A DNA stretch of 24,266 nucleotides from CAYLYM01 sp964387645. GTDB lineage: Bacteria > Calditrichota > Calditrichia > RBG-13-44-9. Position numbers and translations under genes: made by a program. Position 1 is the first letter of the stretch, and each line of letters begins with the position of its first letter. The stretch spans positions 1 through 24,266 of the forward strand of contig CAYLYM010000057.1 in NCBI GenBank assembly GCA_964387645.1, given 5' to 3'. The notes beneath the pieces were generated by a model. The model ran no database searches, was not told the DNA's origin, and worked only from the letters and a program-made list of their open reading frames with translations. Shown here one piece after another: positions 6,617 to 15,033 of this stretch.

Positions 6617-8290
6617 TTACATGCGAAAATCTCCTTCGGGCGCCTCTAATATACTTGAATCAAATTCGGGAATTTCTTTCATTGTGGCTAATTTATACAC
6701 AAATCTTGCAATATGTTTAGTTATTCTAGTGAGTTTATTAAAATCAATCTTATCAGGAGTATCCTTGGGACTGGAATAATCTGTATGAAAACCAGTAAAA
6801 TAATATACTATCGGGATTTTCTTCGAATGAAAGTTAACATGATCACTACCGCTGGTAAAGAATACATTTGGATCGAATAATAAATGTAAGTTTAGATCGG
6901 TATTAACATTTTCTGCCAGACTCCGTAAAGCAGGCACTTGTGCCGAATAAAATATCATCACCTTTTTTTCCGCATCTTCGTCTATTATGGGCTTACGTAG
7001 TGCCGCAAAATTGAATGAAGCATCTCTTCCAATCATATCCATGTTGAAAACAACTTTTAATTTTTCTAAAGGAATTGCTGTATTTTGCACAAAATAATTA
7101 CTTCCAAGAGTTCCTTTTTCTTCGGCATCCCAAAATGCAAAAACAATTGAACGAGAAGGATATTCATCCTGAGAAAGTTTCTTAAAAGCTCTGGCAATAT
7201 TAAGATTTGCCGCTACCCCAGAAGCATTGTCATCTGCCCCACGAAACACCTTCCCGTTTTTTATTCCCTCATGATCGTAATGTGTTCCAATAAGAATGTA
7301 CTCATTTTTCAATTTCACATCGCATCCTTCAAATTTAGCAAGCACATTTCGGCACTTTCTTATTTCCTTATCATTAATCTTCAATAGTACCTGCCATTTC
7401 CCCATTAGAGAATTAGATCTCCCCCAAGAAAAAGGAATTTTAGATGATTCCTTTATCCATTTAATAAGACGGTTTTTTTCTTTTTCAAAATCCCTCAGTA
7501 ATGATGAAAATATTTTTTCTGAAAAATCTGCCGACAGATAAAAGATGGGCACAGATTTTTCGGACTCAAGAATAAAGCGTTTCTCTTCCCTCCTGCTGAA
7601 CTCCCTCTGAAGAAAACCAGCATACTTATCTCTATTCTCTGGTGTAGGAATTAAAATCAGTGCTTTTGCACCCATCTGCGCTAAAGTTCGTGCCTTAAGC
7701 ATAGAACTGGAATAATGAGTTCGATGTATTCCGTTGAAGAAAACCCCCTTCTCACTTTCTAAAGGTTCACCATAAAAGGCCAGCACAATTTTATCCCGGC
7801 AATCCAATTTTTTCAGATCATTATAATGATATTCAGGAGCCTGAATGGCATAACCGGCAAAAACTACTTCAAATATACCGTCAAGTTCATTTACTGAATT
7901 AAAAAAATAGTAATAATCTTTACCAATGGTGATTTTACTACCACCTTTAAGATTCTTAATAGAAATTATAGATTTAATTTGGTCATCTGATACACCAATA
8001 ATATTGAAATTCTGGTAATAAACTTCGAATGGTTCATCGGACGATTTGGAAACCACTGGATTAAGATTGTTCTTGTATAATTGACTGGCGATGTATAAGC
8101 TGGCCGTTTTTCCTCCTATTTTTCCCGCTTCCCTCCCTTGTAATTCTGAAGATGCAAGGAAAAATAGATCTGTTTTAATGTCTTTTTGCTGAATCCAATG
8201 TGCAATATCGTTTACACCGGCAACAATAGTCTGATTCAATCCTAGAATTAAATACGTAATAAAAATGAGAATAAAAACCAATTTTTTCAT
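6617..8290 (-). CDS. Secreted M28-family zinc metallopeptidase
   Basis: 557 residues, ATG start with AAAGG 8 nt upstream. Residues 1-25 are a signal peptide (KK, then VFILIFITYLILGL), so export is expected. About 95-275 resemble the inserted PA-type domain common in this family. The catalytic domain has the full set of M28 zinc and acid residues: H337 and D339 in THYDH, D353 in GADDNASG, E390/E391 in DAEEKG, D418 in NMDMIGRD, H502 in GFHTDYS. M28 enzymes are mostly aminopeptidases or related amidohydrolases that feed on peptides outside the cytoplasm; the exact substrate cannot be told. It is the first gene of a pair with asnS, and divergent from serC. Confidence 0.92.
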   Translation of the reverse strand: MKKLVFILIFITYLILGLNQTIVAGVNDIAHWIQQKDIKTDLFFLASSELQGREAGKIGGKTASLYIASQLYKNNLNPVVSKSSDEPFEVYYQNFNIIGVSDDQIKSIISIKNLKGGSKITIGKDYYYFFNSVNELDGIFEVVFAGYAIQAPEYHYNDLKKLDCRDKIVLAFYGEPLESEKGVFFNGIHRTHYSSSMLKARTLAQMGAKALILIPTPENRDKYAGFLQREFSRREEKRFILESEKSVPIFYLSADFSEKIFSSLLRDFEKEKNRLIKWIKESSKIPFSWGRSNSLMGKWQVLLKINDKEIRKCRNVLAKFEGCDVKLKNEYILIGTHYDHEGIKNGKVFRGADDNASGVAANLNIARAFKKLSQDEYPSRSIVFAFWDAEEKGTLGSNYFVQNTAIPLEKLKVVFNMDMIGRDASFNFAALRKPIIDEDAEKKVMIFYSAQVPALRSLAENVNTDLNLHLLFDPNVFFTSGSDHVNFHSKKIPIVYYFTGFHTDYSSPKDTPDKIDFNKLTRITKHIARFVYKLATMKEIPEFDSSILEAPEGDFRM

Positions 8291-8450
8291 AGGTAAAACC
8301 TTTGAAATATTTAAGAAAAATAATAAAAAAGAGTCATTTTAAAATCAACTCAATTCTATAATTGCTCATGCTGCACTTTTTATCTCGCACAAACCAATCT
8401 TAAATAATTGGTCTATTCTCATAAACATTGTATCTCATGGTTTTTCTCTA

Positions 8451-8506
8451 TTTGTTCTTGTTTACTTTAGAAAAATATTTTTGTTTGATTTTTCTATTTT
8501 TGTTTG
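8451..8506 (+). promoter_or_regulatory. Possible serC promoter with a 12-bp direct repeat
   Basis: TATTTTTGTTTG occurs twice, at 8476-8487 and 8495-8506, offset by 19 bp. The first copy with TTTG at 8451-8454 makes TTTG-N21-TAnnTTTG, close to the Bacteroidota-type vegetative promoter consensus. It lies about 75-130 bp before the serC ATG in the 290-bp divergent gap. The T-rich base composition makes chance a real alternative. Confidence 0.3.
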
Positions 8507-8568
8507 TCAATTCGCTTTAGAATATTAAATTAATCACAAGTGAGATAAATCGCACAATAAATAAATTG

Positions 8569-8575
8569 AAAGGGG
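8569..8575 (+). promoter_or_regulatory. Ribosome-binding site that fixes the serC start
   Basis: AAAGGGG, 5 nt before ATG 8581. It overlaps the TTG at 8566 that would give the longer open frame, so that TTG is not the start. Confidence 0.7.
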
Positions 8576-8580
8576 AATAC

Positions 8581-9663
8581 ATGGAAAACCGAGTTTATAA
8601 CTTTAATCCAGGGCCCGCCACCCTTCCTTTACCTGTATTACAAAAAGCTCAGGAAGAATTTTTAAATTACCGTGGCGAGGGGCTGTCGGTGCTGGAAATG
8701 AGTCATCGATCTAAAACGTTTGATGATATCATCAATCGTGCGGTAGAATCCACCAAAAAGGTAATGGGTTATGGAGATGATCATACAGTATTATTTTTAC
8801 AAGGTGGTGCCACTGCACAATTTGCGGCTGTGCCATTAAACCTGGCATTAAAAGGAAAACCCGCACTTTATGTCAATACAGGTTCCTGGTCAAAAAAGGC
8901 GATTGCTGAAGCTAAAAAATTGGGAATAGAGCATAAAGTTATCGCTTCTTCTGAAGACAAAAATTTTAATTACATTCCCAGAGATTTTGAAATTGATCCA
9001 AATGCATCCTATCTACACATTACTTCGAACAACACAATTTTTGGAACACAATGGAAGGAATATCCGGATACTGGAGAGGTGCCCTTAGTTGCAGATATGT
9101 CATCAGACATCTATTGCAGGAAGTATGATATTACTAAATTTGGTGTTATTTATGCTGGAGCACAAAAAAACGCCGGTCCAGCAGGGGTAGCAATTGTTAT
9201 TATTCGCAATGATTTACTAGAACGCAGCCATGATGATATTCCCACAATTCTGAATTACAAAATCTATGCGGAAAAAAATTCATTGTATAATACACCAAAT
9301 TGTTTTGGTATTTACATAGTGGGCATGGTGATGGATTGGATTTTAGAACAGGGTGGTATTGAGAAAATTGAACAGGTGAACCAGAAAAAAGCTCAGATTT
9401 TGTATGAAGCGTTAGATAATTCAGATTTCTACCGCCCAACCGCCGAACCGGATAGCCGTTCTATTATGAATGTCACTTTCCGACTTCCTGACGAAGATCT
9501 GGAAAAAAAATTTGTTGCTGAAGCTAACGAAGCAGGATTGGTCGGTCTGAAAGGACACCGTTCCGTAGGTGGTATACGTGCCAGTATCTACAACGCCATG
9601 CCTTTAAAAGGTGTGCAGGCTCTGGTTAGTTTTATGAAGGATTTTGAGAAAAAAAACGGTTGA
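8581..9663 (+). CDS. serC: Phosphoserine aminotransferase
   Basis: 360 residues, normal for SerC. PLP-dependent transamination of 3-phosphohydroxypyruvate with glutamate to O-phosphoserine in serine synthesis; the enzyme also serves the matching step of PLP synthesis in some bacteria. The start VYNFNPGPATLPLPVL is the family N-terminus; K196 in YAGAQKNAGPAG is the Schiff-base lysine; the end has GHRSVGGIRASIYNAMP, which binds the substrate phosphate. ATG 8581 is chosen for its ribosome-binding site. It stands alone between a divergent peptidase gene and a convergent dehydrogenase gene, with its own strong terminator; serA and serB are not in the window. Confidence 0.97.
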   Translation: MENRVYNFNPGPATLPLPVLQKAQEEFLNYRGEGLSVLEMSHRSKTFDDIINRAVESTKKVMGYGDDHTVLFLQGGATAQFAAVPLNLALKGKPALYVNTGSWSKKAIAEAKKLGIEHKVIASSEDKNFNYIPRDFEIDPNASYLHITSNNTIFGTQWKEYPDTGEVPLVADMSSDIYCRKYDITKFGVIYAGAQKNAGPAGVAIVIIRNDLLERSHDDIPTILNYKIYAEKNSLYNTPNCFGIYIVGMVMDWILEQGGIEKIEQVNQKKAQILYEALDNSDFYRPTAEPDSRSIMNVTFRLPDEDLEKKFVAEANEAGLVGLKGHRSVGGIRASIYNAMPLKGVQALVSFMKDFEKKNG

Positions 9664-9695
9664 TAATCTTGTAAATTTGCTACCATACTACCGAG

Positions 9696-9736
9696 TAAAA
9701 AGGGGCGATATGTTTTATTAATAACGCCCCTTTTTA
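9696..9736 (+). terminator. Strong terminator after serC, probably bidirectional
   Basis: TAAAAAGGGGCG (9696-9707) and CGCCCCTTTTTA (9725-9736) form a perfect 12-bp stem with a 17-nt loop, and both strands end in a T run. It can stop serC and also the converging dehydrogenase transcript. The rest of 9737-9959 shows nothing. Confidence 0.92.
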
Positions 9737-9959
9737 TTTACGTTATGAAACCTTTGAAAAATTACTTTACATTAACTCCATATTTCATTTCTCCTCTGAA
9801 TAAATTCGAAGAATATACGATTAAACGAAATTCCCTTCAGAAGGATACTGGGTAAAAGTGTTAACAGTGGATTTTATTCGGTAGAAAATGATAAAAGGCA
9901 TTTAAAAATTCAACTACATTACCATTATTATGATTAAATAAAAAGTTTCGTTATAATAT

Positions 9960-11057
9960 TTATTCCTTAAATTGAATAGGCACGTTAAATTCTTCCGAAA
10001 TTTTTAACAAGCTCTCTACCGTTTTAGCATCCAAAGGAATGCCTTCTTTTTCTCGGATTTCATGCTTTTCAAATTCTTTTTCGCCATGGACATATACACG
10101 CGCTTGACCTTCTGCCTTCTTGGAATTTTTAAGGAGATCGATATATTCATCCATCTTATCTTTGAGTACCTCTTTTCCTACGAAATAATCAGGATCAATT
10201 GCCATGAACATGTGTCCTACTCTGGGAAAGGTCACCCTCCCATTTTTTTTATTCACCACATCAGGTCCAAAGTTGGATCCAGATAAAAGAGCAGAAAAAA
10301 TATCAACCATCACACTCATGCCGTATCCTTTATGTCCACTATGTAATTCGCCTTCGCCGCCCAGCGGGAAGATACCACCACCTAACCGATCCAATAAATT
10401 TCTTAAAACCCTTGCTGGATCATTAGTGCCGCGACCAGTTTCATCAGTTGCCCATCCATCAGGTAATTTTTTACCCAATCGGTTATATACTTCCAATTTT
10501 CCACGAGGAACCACGCTGGTAGCCATATCCAGCACCCAGGGACGATTTTTTTTGGTTGGCACCGCCACAGAAATAGGATTCGTCCCGATTAAAGCATCAC
10601 GGCTGAAGGTGGGAACGACTAAAGGGGAAGAATTGGTCATGGAAATACCTATGAAATCATGTTTCAGTGCCATCATAGAATAATAACCGGCGATGCCATA
10701 GTGATTTGAATTGAAAACAGTTACCATTCCGATACCTTGTTTCCGGGTCTTTTTTAAGACCAATTCCATTCCAAACACTCCAGCAACCTGTCCCAAACCA
10801 TTTTGTCCATCTACGTTAGCCATTATAGCTGTTTCTTTTACAATTTTTGGTTGAACATCCGGAATGATATAACCAGTCTTAATTCCATCGACATAACGTT
10901 TCAGTCTTGCCACACCATGTGAATCAACTCCCCTTAAATTCGCAATGACCAGATTATCTGCTACCTTTTTGGCATCTTCTTCCCGAACATTTAATTGGAT
11001 CATCACATTCGTAACAAAGTCAAACAAATCTTTCCAATGAATCAATTTTTCATTCAT
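9960..11057 (-). CDS. Ldh2-type NAD(P)-dependent malate/L-lactate dehydrogenase family protein
   Basis: 365 residues. It belongs to the MDH/LDH2 (YlbC/YjmC/ComC) fold, unrelated to classical LDH/MDH. Family marks: NLRGVDSHGVARL near 40-52, NSNHYGIAGYY near 116-126, MTNSSPLVVP and GTNPISVAVP, then the GHKGYGMSVMVDIFSALLSG segment. It oxidises or reduces a 2-hydroxy/2-keto acid with NAD(P). The family covers malate, L-lactate, sulfolactate, ureidoglycolate and 2,3-diketogulonate, and the sequence does not settle which. ATG 11057 has GGAGGT 3 nt upstream, a short but usable spacing. It is monocistronic: it converges on serC and diverges from nfeD. Confidence 0.9.
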   Translation of the reverse strand: MNEKLIHWKDLFDFVTNVMIQLNVREEDAKKVADNLVIANLRGVDSHGVARLKRYVDGIKTGYIIPDVQPKIVKETAIMANVDGQNGLGQVAGVFGMELVLKKTRKQGIGMVTVFNSNHYGIAGYYSMMALKHDFIGISMTNSSPLVVPTFSRDALIGTNPISVAVPTKKNRPWVLDMATSVVPRGKLEVYNRLGKKLPDGWATDETGRGTNDPARVLRNLLDRLGGGIFPLGGEGELHSGHKGYGMSVMVDIFSALLSGSNFGPDVVNKKNGRVTFPRVGHMFMAIDPDYFVGKEVLKDKMDEYIDLLKNSKKAEGQARVYVHGEKEFEKHEIREKEGIPLDAKTVESLLKISEEFNVPIQFKE

Positions 11058-11357
11058 TTGACCTCCAGATTTTATGGTTTAATTATCCAAAGTATAATGA
11101 AGTTAATTATTCGCTCAATTACACACGTAAAATAATAAAAAATGTGCAATAAAATTATCGTTTTAAAAAATAAAGATTGGCAAATGATTATTCTTACTTT
11201 TCTTCATTTTACCACAGTTATTACTTCTTTCTTTATAGTTTACAAAATTTCCAGTCACTTATTCAAAATCAGATCATAACTTCTTTGAATTTGAAACGAA
11301 TTCCTATTATATTAAATTAAAATACAATTGTTTTTAAAGATAAAAAAACGGTTTAAT

Positions 11358-12686
11358 ATGAGAAAAATTTATTTCAGTCTAATTCTACTTTTCCTCCTCT
11401 TGTCCCTGAGCCAGGCAGATGTTTATTTAATCAAAATTGAAGGGGTAATTGATCTTGGTCTACCACCCTATATTGAAAGAGTAATAAAAGAAGCTCAGGA
11501 GAATAAAGCTGCGGCAGTAATATTAGAGATAAATACTTTTGGAGGACGAGTGGATGCTGCAGCTCAAATAAAAGATATTCTATTAAATTCAGAACTACCC
11601 ACCATTGCATTTGTTAACAAACGCGCCATTAGTGCTGGAGCATTGATAAGCATCTCATGTAAAAAAATTGTAATGGTATCTGGAAGTTCTATTGGTGCAG
11701 CTACAGTAGTAGATATGTCTGGACAAAAAGCACCTGAAAAGGCCATATCTTATTTTCGGGCAGAAATGGGTGCCACTGCTGAAAAGAATGGAAGGAATCG
11801 CTTGATTGCCGAGGGTATGGTTGATGAAGATATTGAGATTCCTGGTCTTTCACCCAAAGGTAAACTCATTACACTTACTGCGGAAGATGCACTAAAATGG
11901 GGCTATGCCGATTTTGTGGTAAAAGATTTAACTGGCGCATTAGACAGCCTTAATTTATCTGATCACAATGTCATCTATGCTAAAATTAATTGGGCAGAAA
12001 AATTAGTCCGATTTTTAACCCACCCAATGGTCAGTTCTTTACTTATCTCACTTGGCTTATTAGGACTCTTCTTTGAAATAAAAAGCCCTGGTTGGGGAGT
12101 ACCAGGAACTTCAGGATTGATACTATTGGCTTTATTCTTTGGTAGCCATTATATCGTTCAGCTTGCTAACATAATTGAAATATTATTATTTATTGTGGGT
12201 ACCGGGTTATTACTATTAGAGATATTCGTTATTCCAGGATTTGGAATTGCAGGTATTTCAGGAATAATTTGCATGATTCTTGGCCTTTATCTAAGTCTTT
12301 TAGGCAATTTCAAATACTTATCCTTACCTGATTTTTCGAAAGCTGCAGGCTATTTGATTATCAGTCTTCTTACTACAATAGTTGGTATTATTTTTATAAT
12401 TAAATTATTTCCATATACCAGTTTCTGGCAAAAAATTTCATTAGAAGAGTCACAATTAAAGTCTAAAGGATATACTGCTTCGAAAAATTACGAGGAATAT
12501 AAAGGCAAAAGAGGCATTGCAGCCAGTACTTTACGCCCAGCAGGTATTGGTCTATTTGACGGTAAAAGGCTAGATGTGGTATCAGAAGGAGAATTTATCG
12601 CGAAAGATACTCCCATTATCGTATCTGATGTGGATGGCTACCGCATCATTGTTAGACCCATCAAAGAGGAGAATCAAAATAAATGA
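11358..12686 (+). CDS. nfeD: NfeD-family membrane-bound serine protease (ClpP class)
   Basis: The frame opens at TTG 11328, but ATG 11358 is preferred because it begins a signal peptide (MRKIYFSLILLFLLLSLSQA); the ribosome-binding site is weak. 442 residues. The ClpP-like protease domain covers about 21-195: S92 in NKRAISAGALIS is the nucleophile and K128 in APEKAISYF the likely general base, as in the archaeal 1510-N protease. Four to five membrane spans lie between about 226 and 350, and the C-terminal OB-fold NfeD domain covers about 384-436 (AASTLRPAGIGLF). The family cleaves membrane proteins such as stomatin C-termini. It is first in an operon with a short NfeD protein and FloA; its TGA overlaps the next ATG (ATGA). 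Confidence 0.93.
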   Translation: MRKIYFSLILLFLLLSLSQADVYLIKIEGVIDLGLPPYIERVIKEAQENKAAAVILEINTFGGRVDAAAQIKDILLNSELPTIAFVNKRAISAGALISISCKKIVMVSGSSIGAATVVDMSGQKAPEKAISYFRAEMGATAEKNGRNRLIAEGMVDEDIEIPGLSPKGKLITLTAEDALKWGYADFVVKDLTGALDSLNLSDHNVIYAKINWAEKLVRFLTHPMVSSLLISLGLLGLFFEIKSPGWGVPGTSGLILLALFFGSHYIVQLANIIEILLFIVGTGLLLLEIFVIPGFGIAGISGIICMILGLYLSLLGNFKYLSLPDFSKAAGYLIISLLTTIVGIIFIIKLFPYTSFWQKISLEESQLKSKGYTASKNYEEYKGKRGIAASTLRPAGIGLFDGKRLDVVSEGEFIAKDTPIIVSDVDGYRIIVRPIKEENQNK

Positions 12687-13168
12687 ATTGGATTGTTTTA
12701 CTGGCTATCCTGGCATTTGGTTTTTTATTTGTTGCTATTGAAGTATTTCTTACGCCTGGATTTACTATCTTTGGTATTCTTGGCGCAATATTTCTGATTA
12801 TTGGGATAATTTTAGCTTTCATGAACTTTCCTTCATCATTTGCTTTTTTAATTCTAATCGTTTCAGTGTTATTTATTGGTTTATTACTTATCTGGTTTTT
12901 TAAATTTGGCTTACCGAAGCGTATTGCTTTAAAAGAACGGGAATCCGGATCGAATGGTTTTAAACCTTATAAAAAAAACTATTCGTCTTTTTTAAATAAA
13001 ACAGGTTTTGCAAGGACGCCTTTACGTCCTTCAGGAACTATCGAAATTCAAGGAGAAATTCTTAGTGCTGTTTCGGATGGGGAATTCATTGAAGTGGGAA
13101 GTCAAGTAATTGTAAACAAAGTTGAAGGTAATAAATTAGTGGTAAGAAAAGTACCAATACAACAATAG
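12683..13168 (+). CDS. Short NfeD-like membrane protein with OB-fold domain
   Basis: 161 residues, without the protease domain. Three membrane spans (about 3-22, 28-47, 52-76), a basic linker, then an OB-fold at about 106-157 (GFARTPLRPSGTIEIQG, then SDGEFIEVGSQVIVNKVEGN). That domain closely parallels the end of the gene before it (AASTLRPAGIGLF, SEGEFIAKDTPIIVSDVDG). It probably partners the flotillin FloA at the membrane. Start ATG overlaps the nfeD stop; GAGGAG lies about 12 nt upstream inside nfeD. The gap to floA is 10 bp. Confidence 0.9.
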   Translation: MNWIVLLAILAFGFLFVAIEVFLTPGFTIFGILGAIFLIIGIILAFMNFPSSFAFLILIVSVLFIGLLLIWFFKFGLPKRIALKERESGSNGFKPYKKNYSSFLNKTGFARTPLRPSGTIEIQGEILSAVSDGEFIEVGSQVIVNKVEGNKLVVRKVPIQQ

Positions 13169-13178
13169 GGAGAGAAGT

Positions 13179-14171
13179 ATGGACGTTTCATCAGGAATTT
13201 TTATTATTTTAATTGTAGGTATTGTTTTTTTTCTGATTTTGTTTTTTTATTTCATTCCGGTGGGCTTGTGGATTACCGCCCTGGCAGCGCGAGTACGGAT
13301 TGGAATAGGGAGTTTAATTGGTATGCGTTTGCGGAAAATCCCCCCTTCTCTAATCGTCAATGCGTTAATCAATGCCCAGAAGGCCGGTTTGGACATAACC
13401 AGCAGTATGTTGGAAACGCATTACATGGCCGGTGGAAATGTAGTAAGAGTGGTGAATGCGCTTATTGCCGCGGATAAAGCCAACATACCATTGAGTTTTA
13501 AACAAGCCACGGCAATTGACCTGGCAGGCCGCAATGTTTTGGATGCTGTCCAGACAAGCGTGAATCCAAAAGTGATTGACTGTCCGAAATCAGGATCCAT
13601 TTCAGCAGTTGCAAAAGATGGAATACAGTTGCAAGCAAAAGCCCGTGTTACAGTTCGAACCAATATTGAACGCCTTGTCGGTGGTGCAACGGAAGAAACC
13701 ATTATTGCCCGTGTCGGTGAGGGTATTGTCTCCGCTATCGGTTCATCTGAATCATATAAGATAGTCTTAGAGAACCCGGATAAAATTTCAAAAACAGTCC
13801 TGGCAAAAGGATTGGATTCTGGAACAGCATTTGAGATTCTATCCATTGATATCGCCGATGTCGATGTAGGGAAAAATGTCGGCGCTCAATTACAAGCTGA
13901 TCAGGCGTCAGCCGACCTGAAAGTAGCTCAAGCCCGGGCTGAAACCCGTCGAGCTATGGCTGTTGCCACTGAACAGGAAATGATTGCAAAAGCACAGGAA
14001 ATGCGCGCTAAAGTTATTGAAGCAGAAGCACAGATTCCTAAGGCTATCGCCCAGGCTTTTAAAGAAGGAAAATTAGGTGTGTTTGATTATTATCACCTGA
14101 AAAATATTCAAGCCGATACTGACATGAGGCGGTCCATCGCTGGAGAAGAAGAAAACCAAAATGAAAAATAA
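13179..14171 (+). CDS. floA: Flotillin-like protein FloA
   Basis: 330 residues, the usual FloA length. One N-terminal membrane segment at about 6-35 (IFIILIVGIVFFLILFFYF) anchors the protein from the inside. An SPFH/PHB-like core follows (about 36-200), then an Ala/Glu-rich helical stretch (QADQASADLKVAQARAETRR) used for oligomerisation, and the conserved tail NIQADTDMRRSIAGEE. FloA scaffolds functional membrane microdomains in bacteria. ATG 13179 has AGGGAGAG just upstream. It follows two NfeD genes as in the Bacillus yqeZ-floA locus, so the three are expected to act together. A hairpin terminator follows. Confidence 0.96.
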   Translation: MDVSSGIFIILIVGIVFFLILFFYFIPVGLWITALAARVRIGIGSLIGMRLRKIPPSLIVNALINAQKAGLDITSSMLETHYMAGGNVVRVVNALIAADKANIPLSFKQATAIDLAGRNVLDAVQTSVNPKVIDCPKSGSISAVAKDGIQLQAKARVTVRTNIERLVGGATEETIIARVGEGIVSAIGSSESYKIVLENPDKISKTVLAKGLDSGTAFEILSIDIADVDVGKNVGAQLQADQASADLKVAQARAETRRAMAVATEQEMIAKAQEMRAKVIEAEAQIPKAIAQAFKEGKLGVFDYYHLKNIQADTDMRRSIAGEEENQNEK

Positions 14172-14178
14172 TGAATTT

Positions 14179-14233
14179 AAGTGATTGTGGGATAACATAG
14201 CTTTTATGCTGCTCCACAATCACTTTCTTGTTT
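14179..14233 (+). terminator. Terminator after floA
   Basis: AAGTGATTGTGG (14179-14190) pairs perfectly with CCACAATCACTT (14214-14225), and TTCTTGTTTTT follows. The 23-nt loop contains a small CATA/TATG pairing. It sits 8 bp after the floA stop. Confidence 0.85.
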
Positions 14234-14250
14234 TTATTGGAGTTATAAGA

Positions 14251-14280
14251 TTTCTCGTCCCAACATGTCGGGACAAGAAA
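14251..14280. repeat. 30-bp near-perfect palindrome, REP-like
   Basis: Arms TTTCTcGTCCC (14251-14261) and GGGACaAGAAA (14270-14280), with the centre ACATGT itself palindromic. The only mismatches are one C/A and one A/C pair; in minus-strand RNA both become G-U wobbles, so the whole element would pair. It lies in the gap after the floA terminator. It could be a dispersed palindromic repeat; only one copy is in this window. Confidence 0.55.
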
Positions 14281-14341
14281 TGACAATAATAGCTATTTTG
14301 TAGATTTCTAATTTCATAGTAAAAAAGGAGATCAATAGCAA

Positions 14342-14848
14342 ATGAACGATCTGATCGTTTTAATCATTATCTGGATTGTTATTGCCTTGCTGAATCAATT
14401 ATTTAAAAAGTCTAAAGCATCCGGTGAAAAAACTAAACCTTCTCAAGTTCCTCCTGGACAAGAAAAAGAGGAACTTCCTCCCGTATTTAAAAAACTATTT
14501 GGGTTACCAGAAGAGCATCCCGAAGAATTAGAAGAGCCATGGATTATAGAAAAAACAGGAACGACTATTTTAGAAGAAGAGGAACAAGCAAAAAATACTT
14601 TTGAAAAAGCCGAAAGAAAAAAATTAGACCTTCTTGAGGAATCTAAAAAAGATATTGAGGAAAAAGTGGTAAACTTGCCTCCAATCAAAGCTAAGTCGGC
14701 AAAGGAGATGAAAATTGGCAGAAGAAAACTAACAAAAAAATATGAAAATTTTTCTTTGAGGCAAGCTGTTGTAATGAAAGAAATTCTGGATCGACCTTTA
14801 AGCATAAGGCATTTACAACCCAAAACTTATCCATTTATGAATCATTAA
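14342..14848 (+). CDS. Hypothetical N-terminally anchored charged protein
   Basis: 168 residues; I do not recognise the family. Residues 3-20 are one membrane span (LIVLIIIWIVIALLNQLF) followed by KKSK, so the N-terminus is an anchor and the rest lies in the cytoplasm. The middle is very rich in Glu, Lys and Pro and probably disordered or helical. Residues 138-156 hold a conserved-looking amphipathic tail (SLRQAVVMKEILDRPLSIR); such LRxAxxxxEIL-P tails occur in small proteins of related bacteria, and I infer it to be a docking motif. AAAGGAG lies 11 nt before the ATG. It sits 170 bp after floA on the same strand, so a link to the membrane-microdomain operon is possible but unproven. Confidence 0.75.
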   Translation: MNDLIVLIIIWIVIALLNQLFKKSKASGEKTKPSQVPPGQEKEELPPVFKKLFGLPEEHPEELEEPWIIEKTGTTILEEEEQAKNTFEKAERKKLDLLEESKKDIEEKVVNLPPIKAKSAKEMKIGRRKLTKKYENFSLRQAVVMKEILDRPLSIRHLQPKTYPFMNH

Positions 14849-14871
14849 ACTACGTTTCAAGGATAACTTGT

Positions 14872-14910
14872 TTTTACCTTCGCCAATAATTTCTATTTGG
14901 CCAGGTAAAA
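14872..14910. repeat. Interrupted inverted repeat between two genes
   Basis: TTTTACCT (14872-14879) pairs with AGGTAAAA (14903-14910); inside, GCCAA (14882-14886) pairs with TTGGC (14897-14901) around a 10-nt loop. Thirteen base pairs form in all, with a small internal loop. No U-tract follows on either strand beyond the stem itself, so its role as terminator for the preceding gene is possible but not typical. The rest of 14849-15033 is discussed under the next gene. Confidence 0.5.
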
Positions 14911-15033
14911 TCGTAAAACACTTTATAGATAAATTCTGTTGCAAAAACTCTTCAATTCATCGCTTCAGATTATTTTCCTCAAAATTATTCTCATCGAACA
15001 AATGAATGTTTAAAAATTTTAATCAAAGGATTA

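Noticed and set aside
10204..10683. 159-codon plus-strand frame opposite the Ldh2-type dehydrogenase
   Set aside because: It is antisense to a well-supported gene, its protein has no recognisable domain, and it has no ribosome-binding site of note.
13421..13846. 141-codon minus-strand frame opposite floA
   Set aside because: Shadow of the floA reading frame; the translated sequence is low-complexity and unlike any family.
14443..14823. 126-codon minus-strand frame opposite the hypothetical anchored protein
   Set aside because: It is serine/phenylalanine-rich, as expected of the reverse strand of Glu/Lys-rich codons. The plus-strand frame has the membrane anchor and ribosome-binding site.
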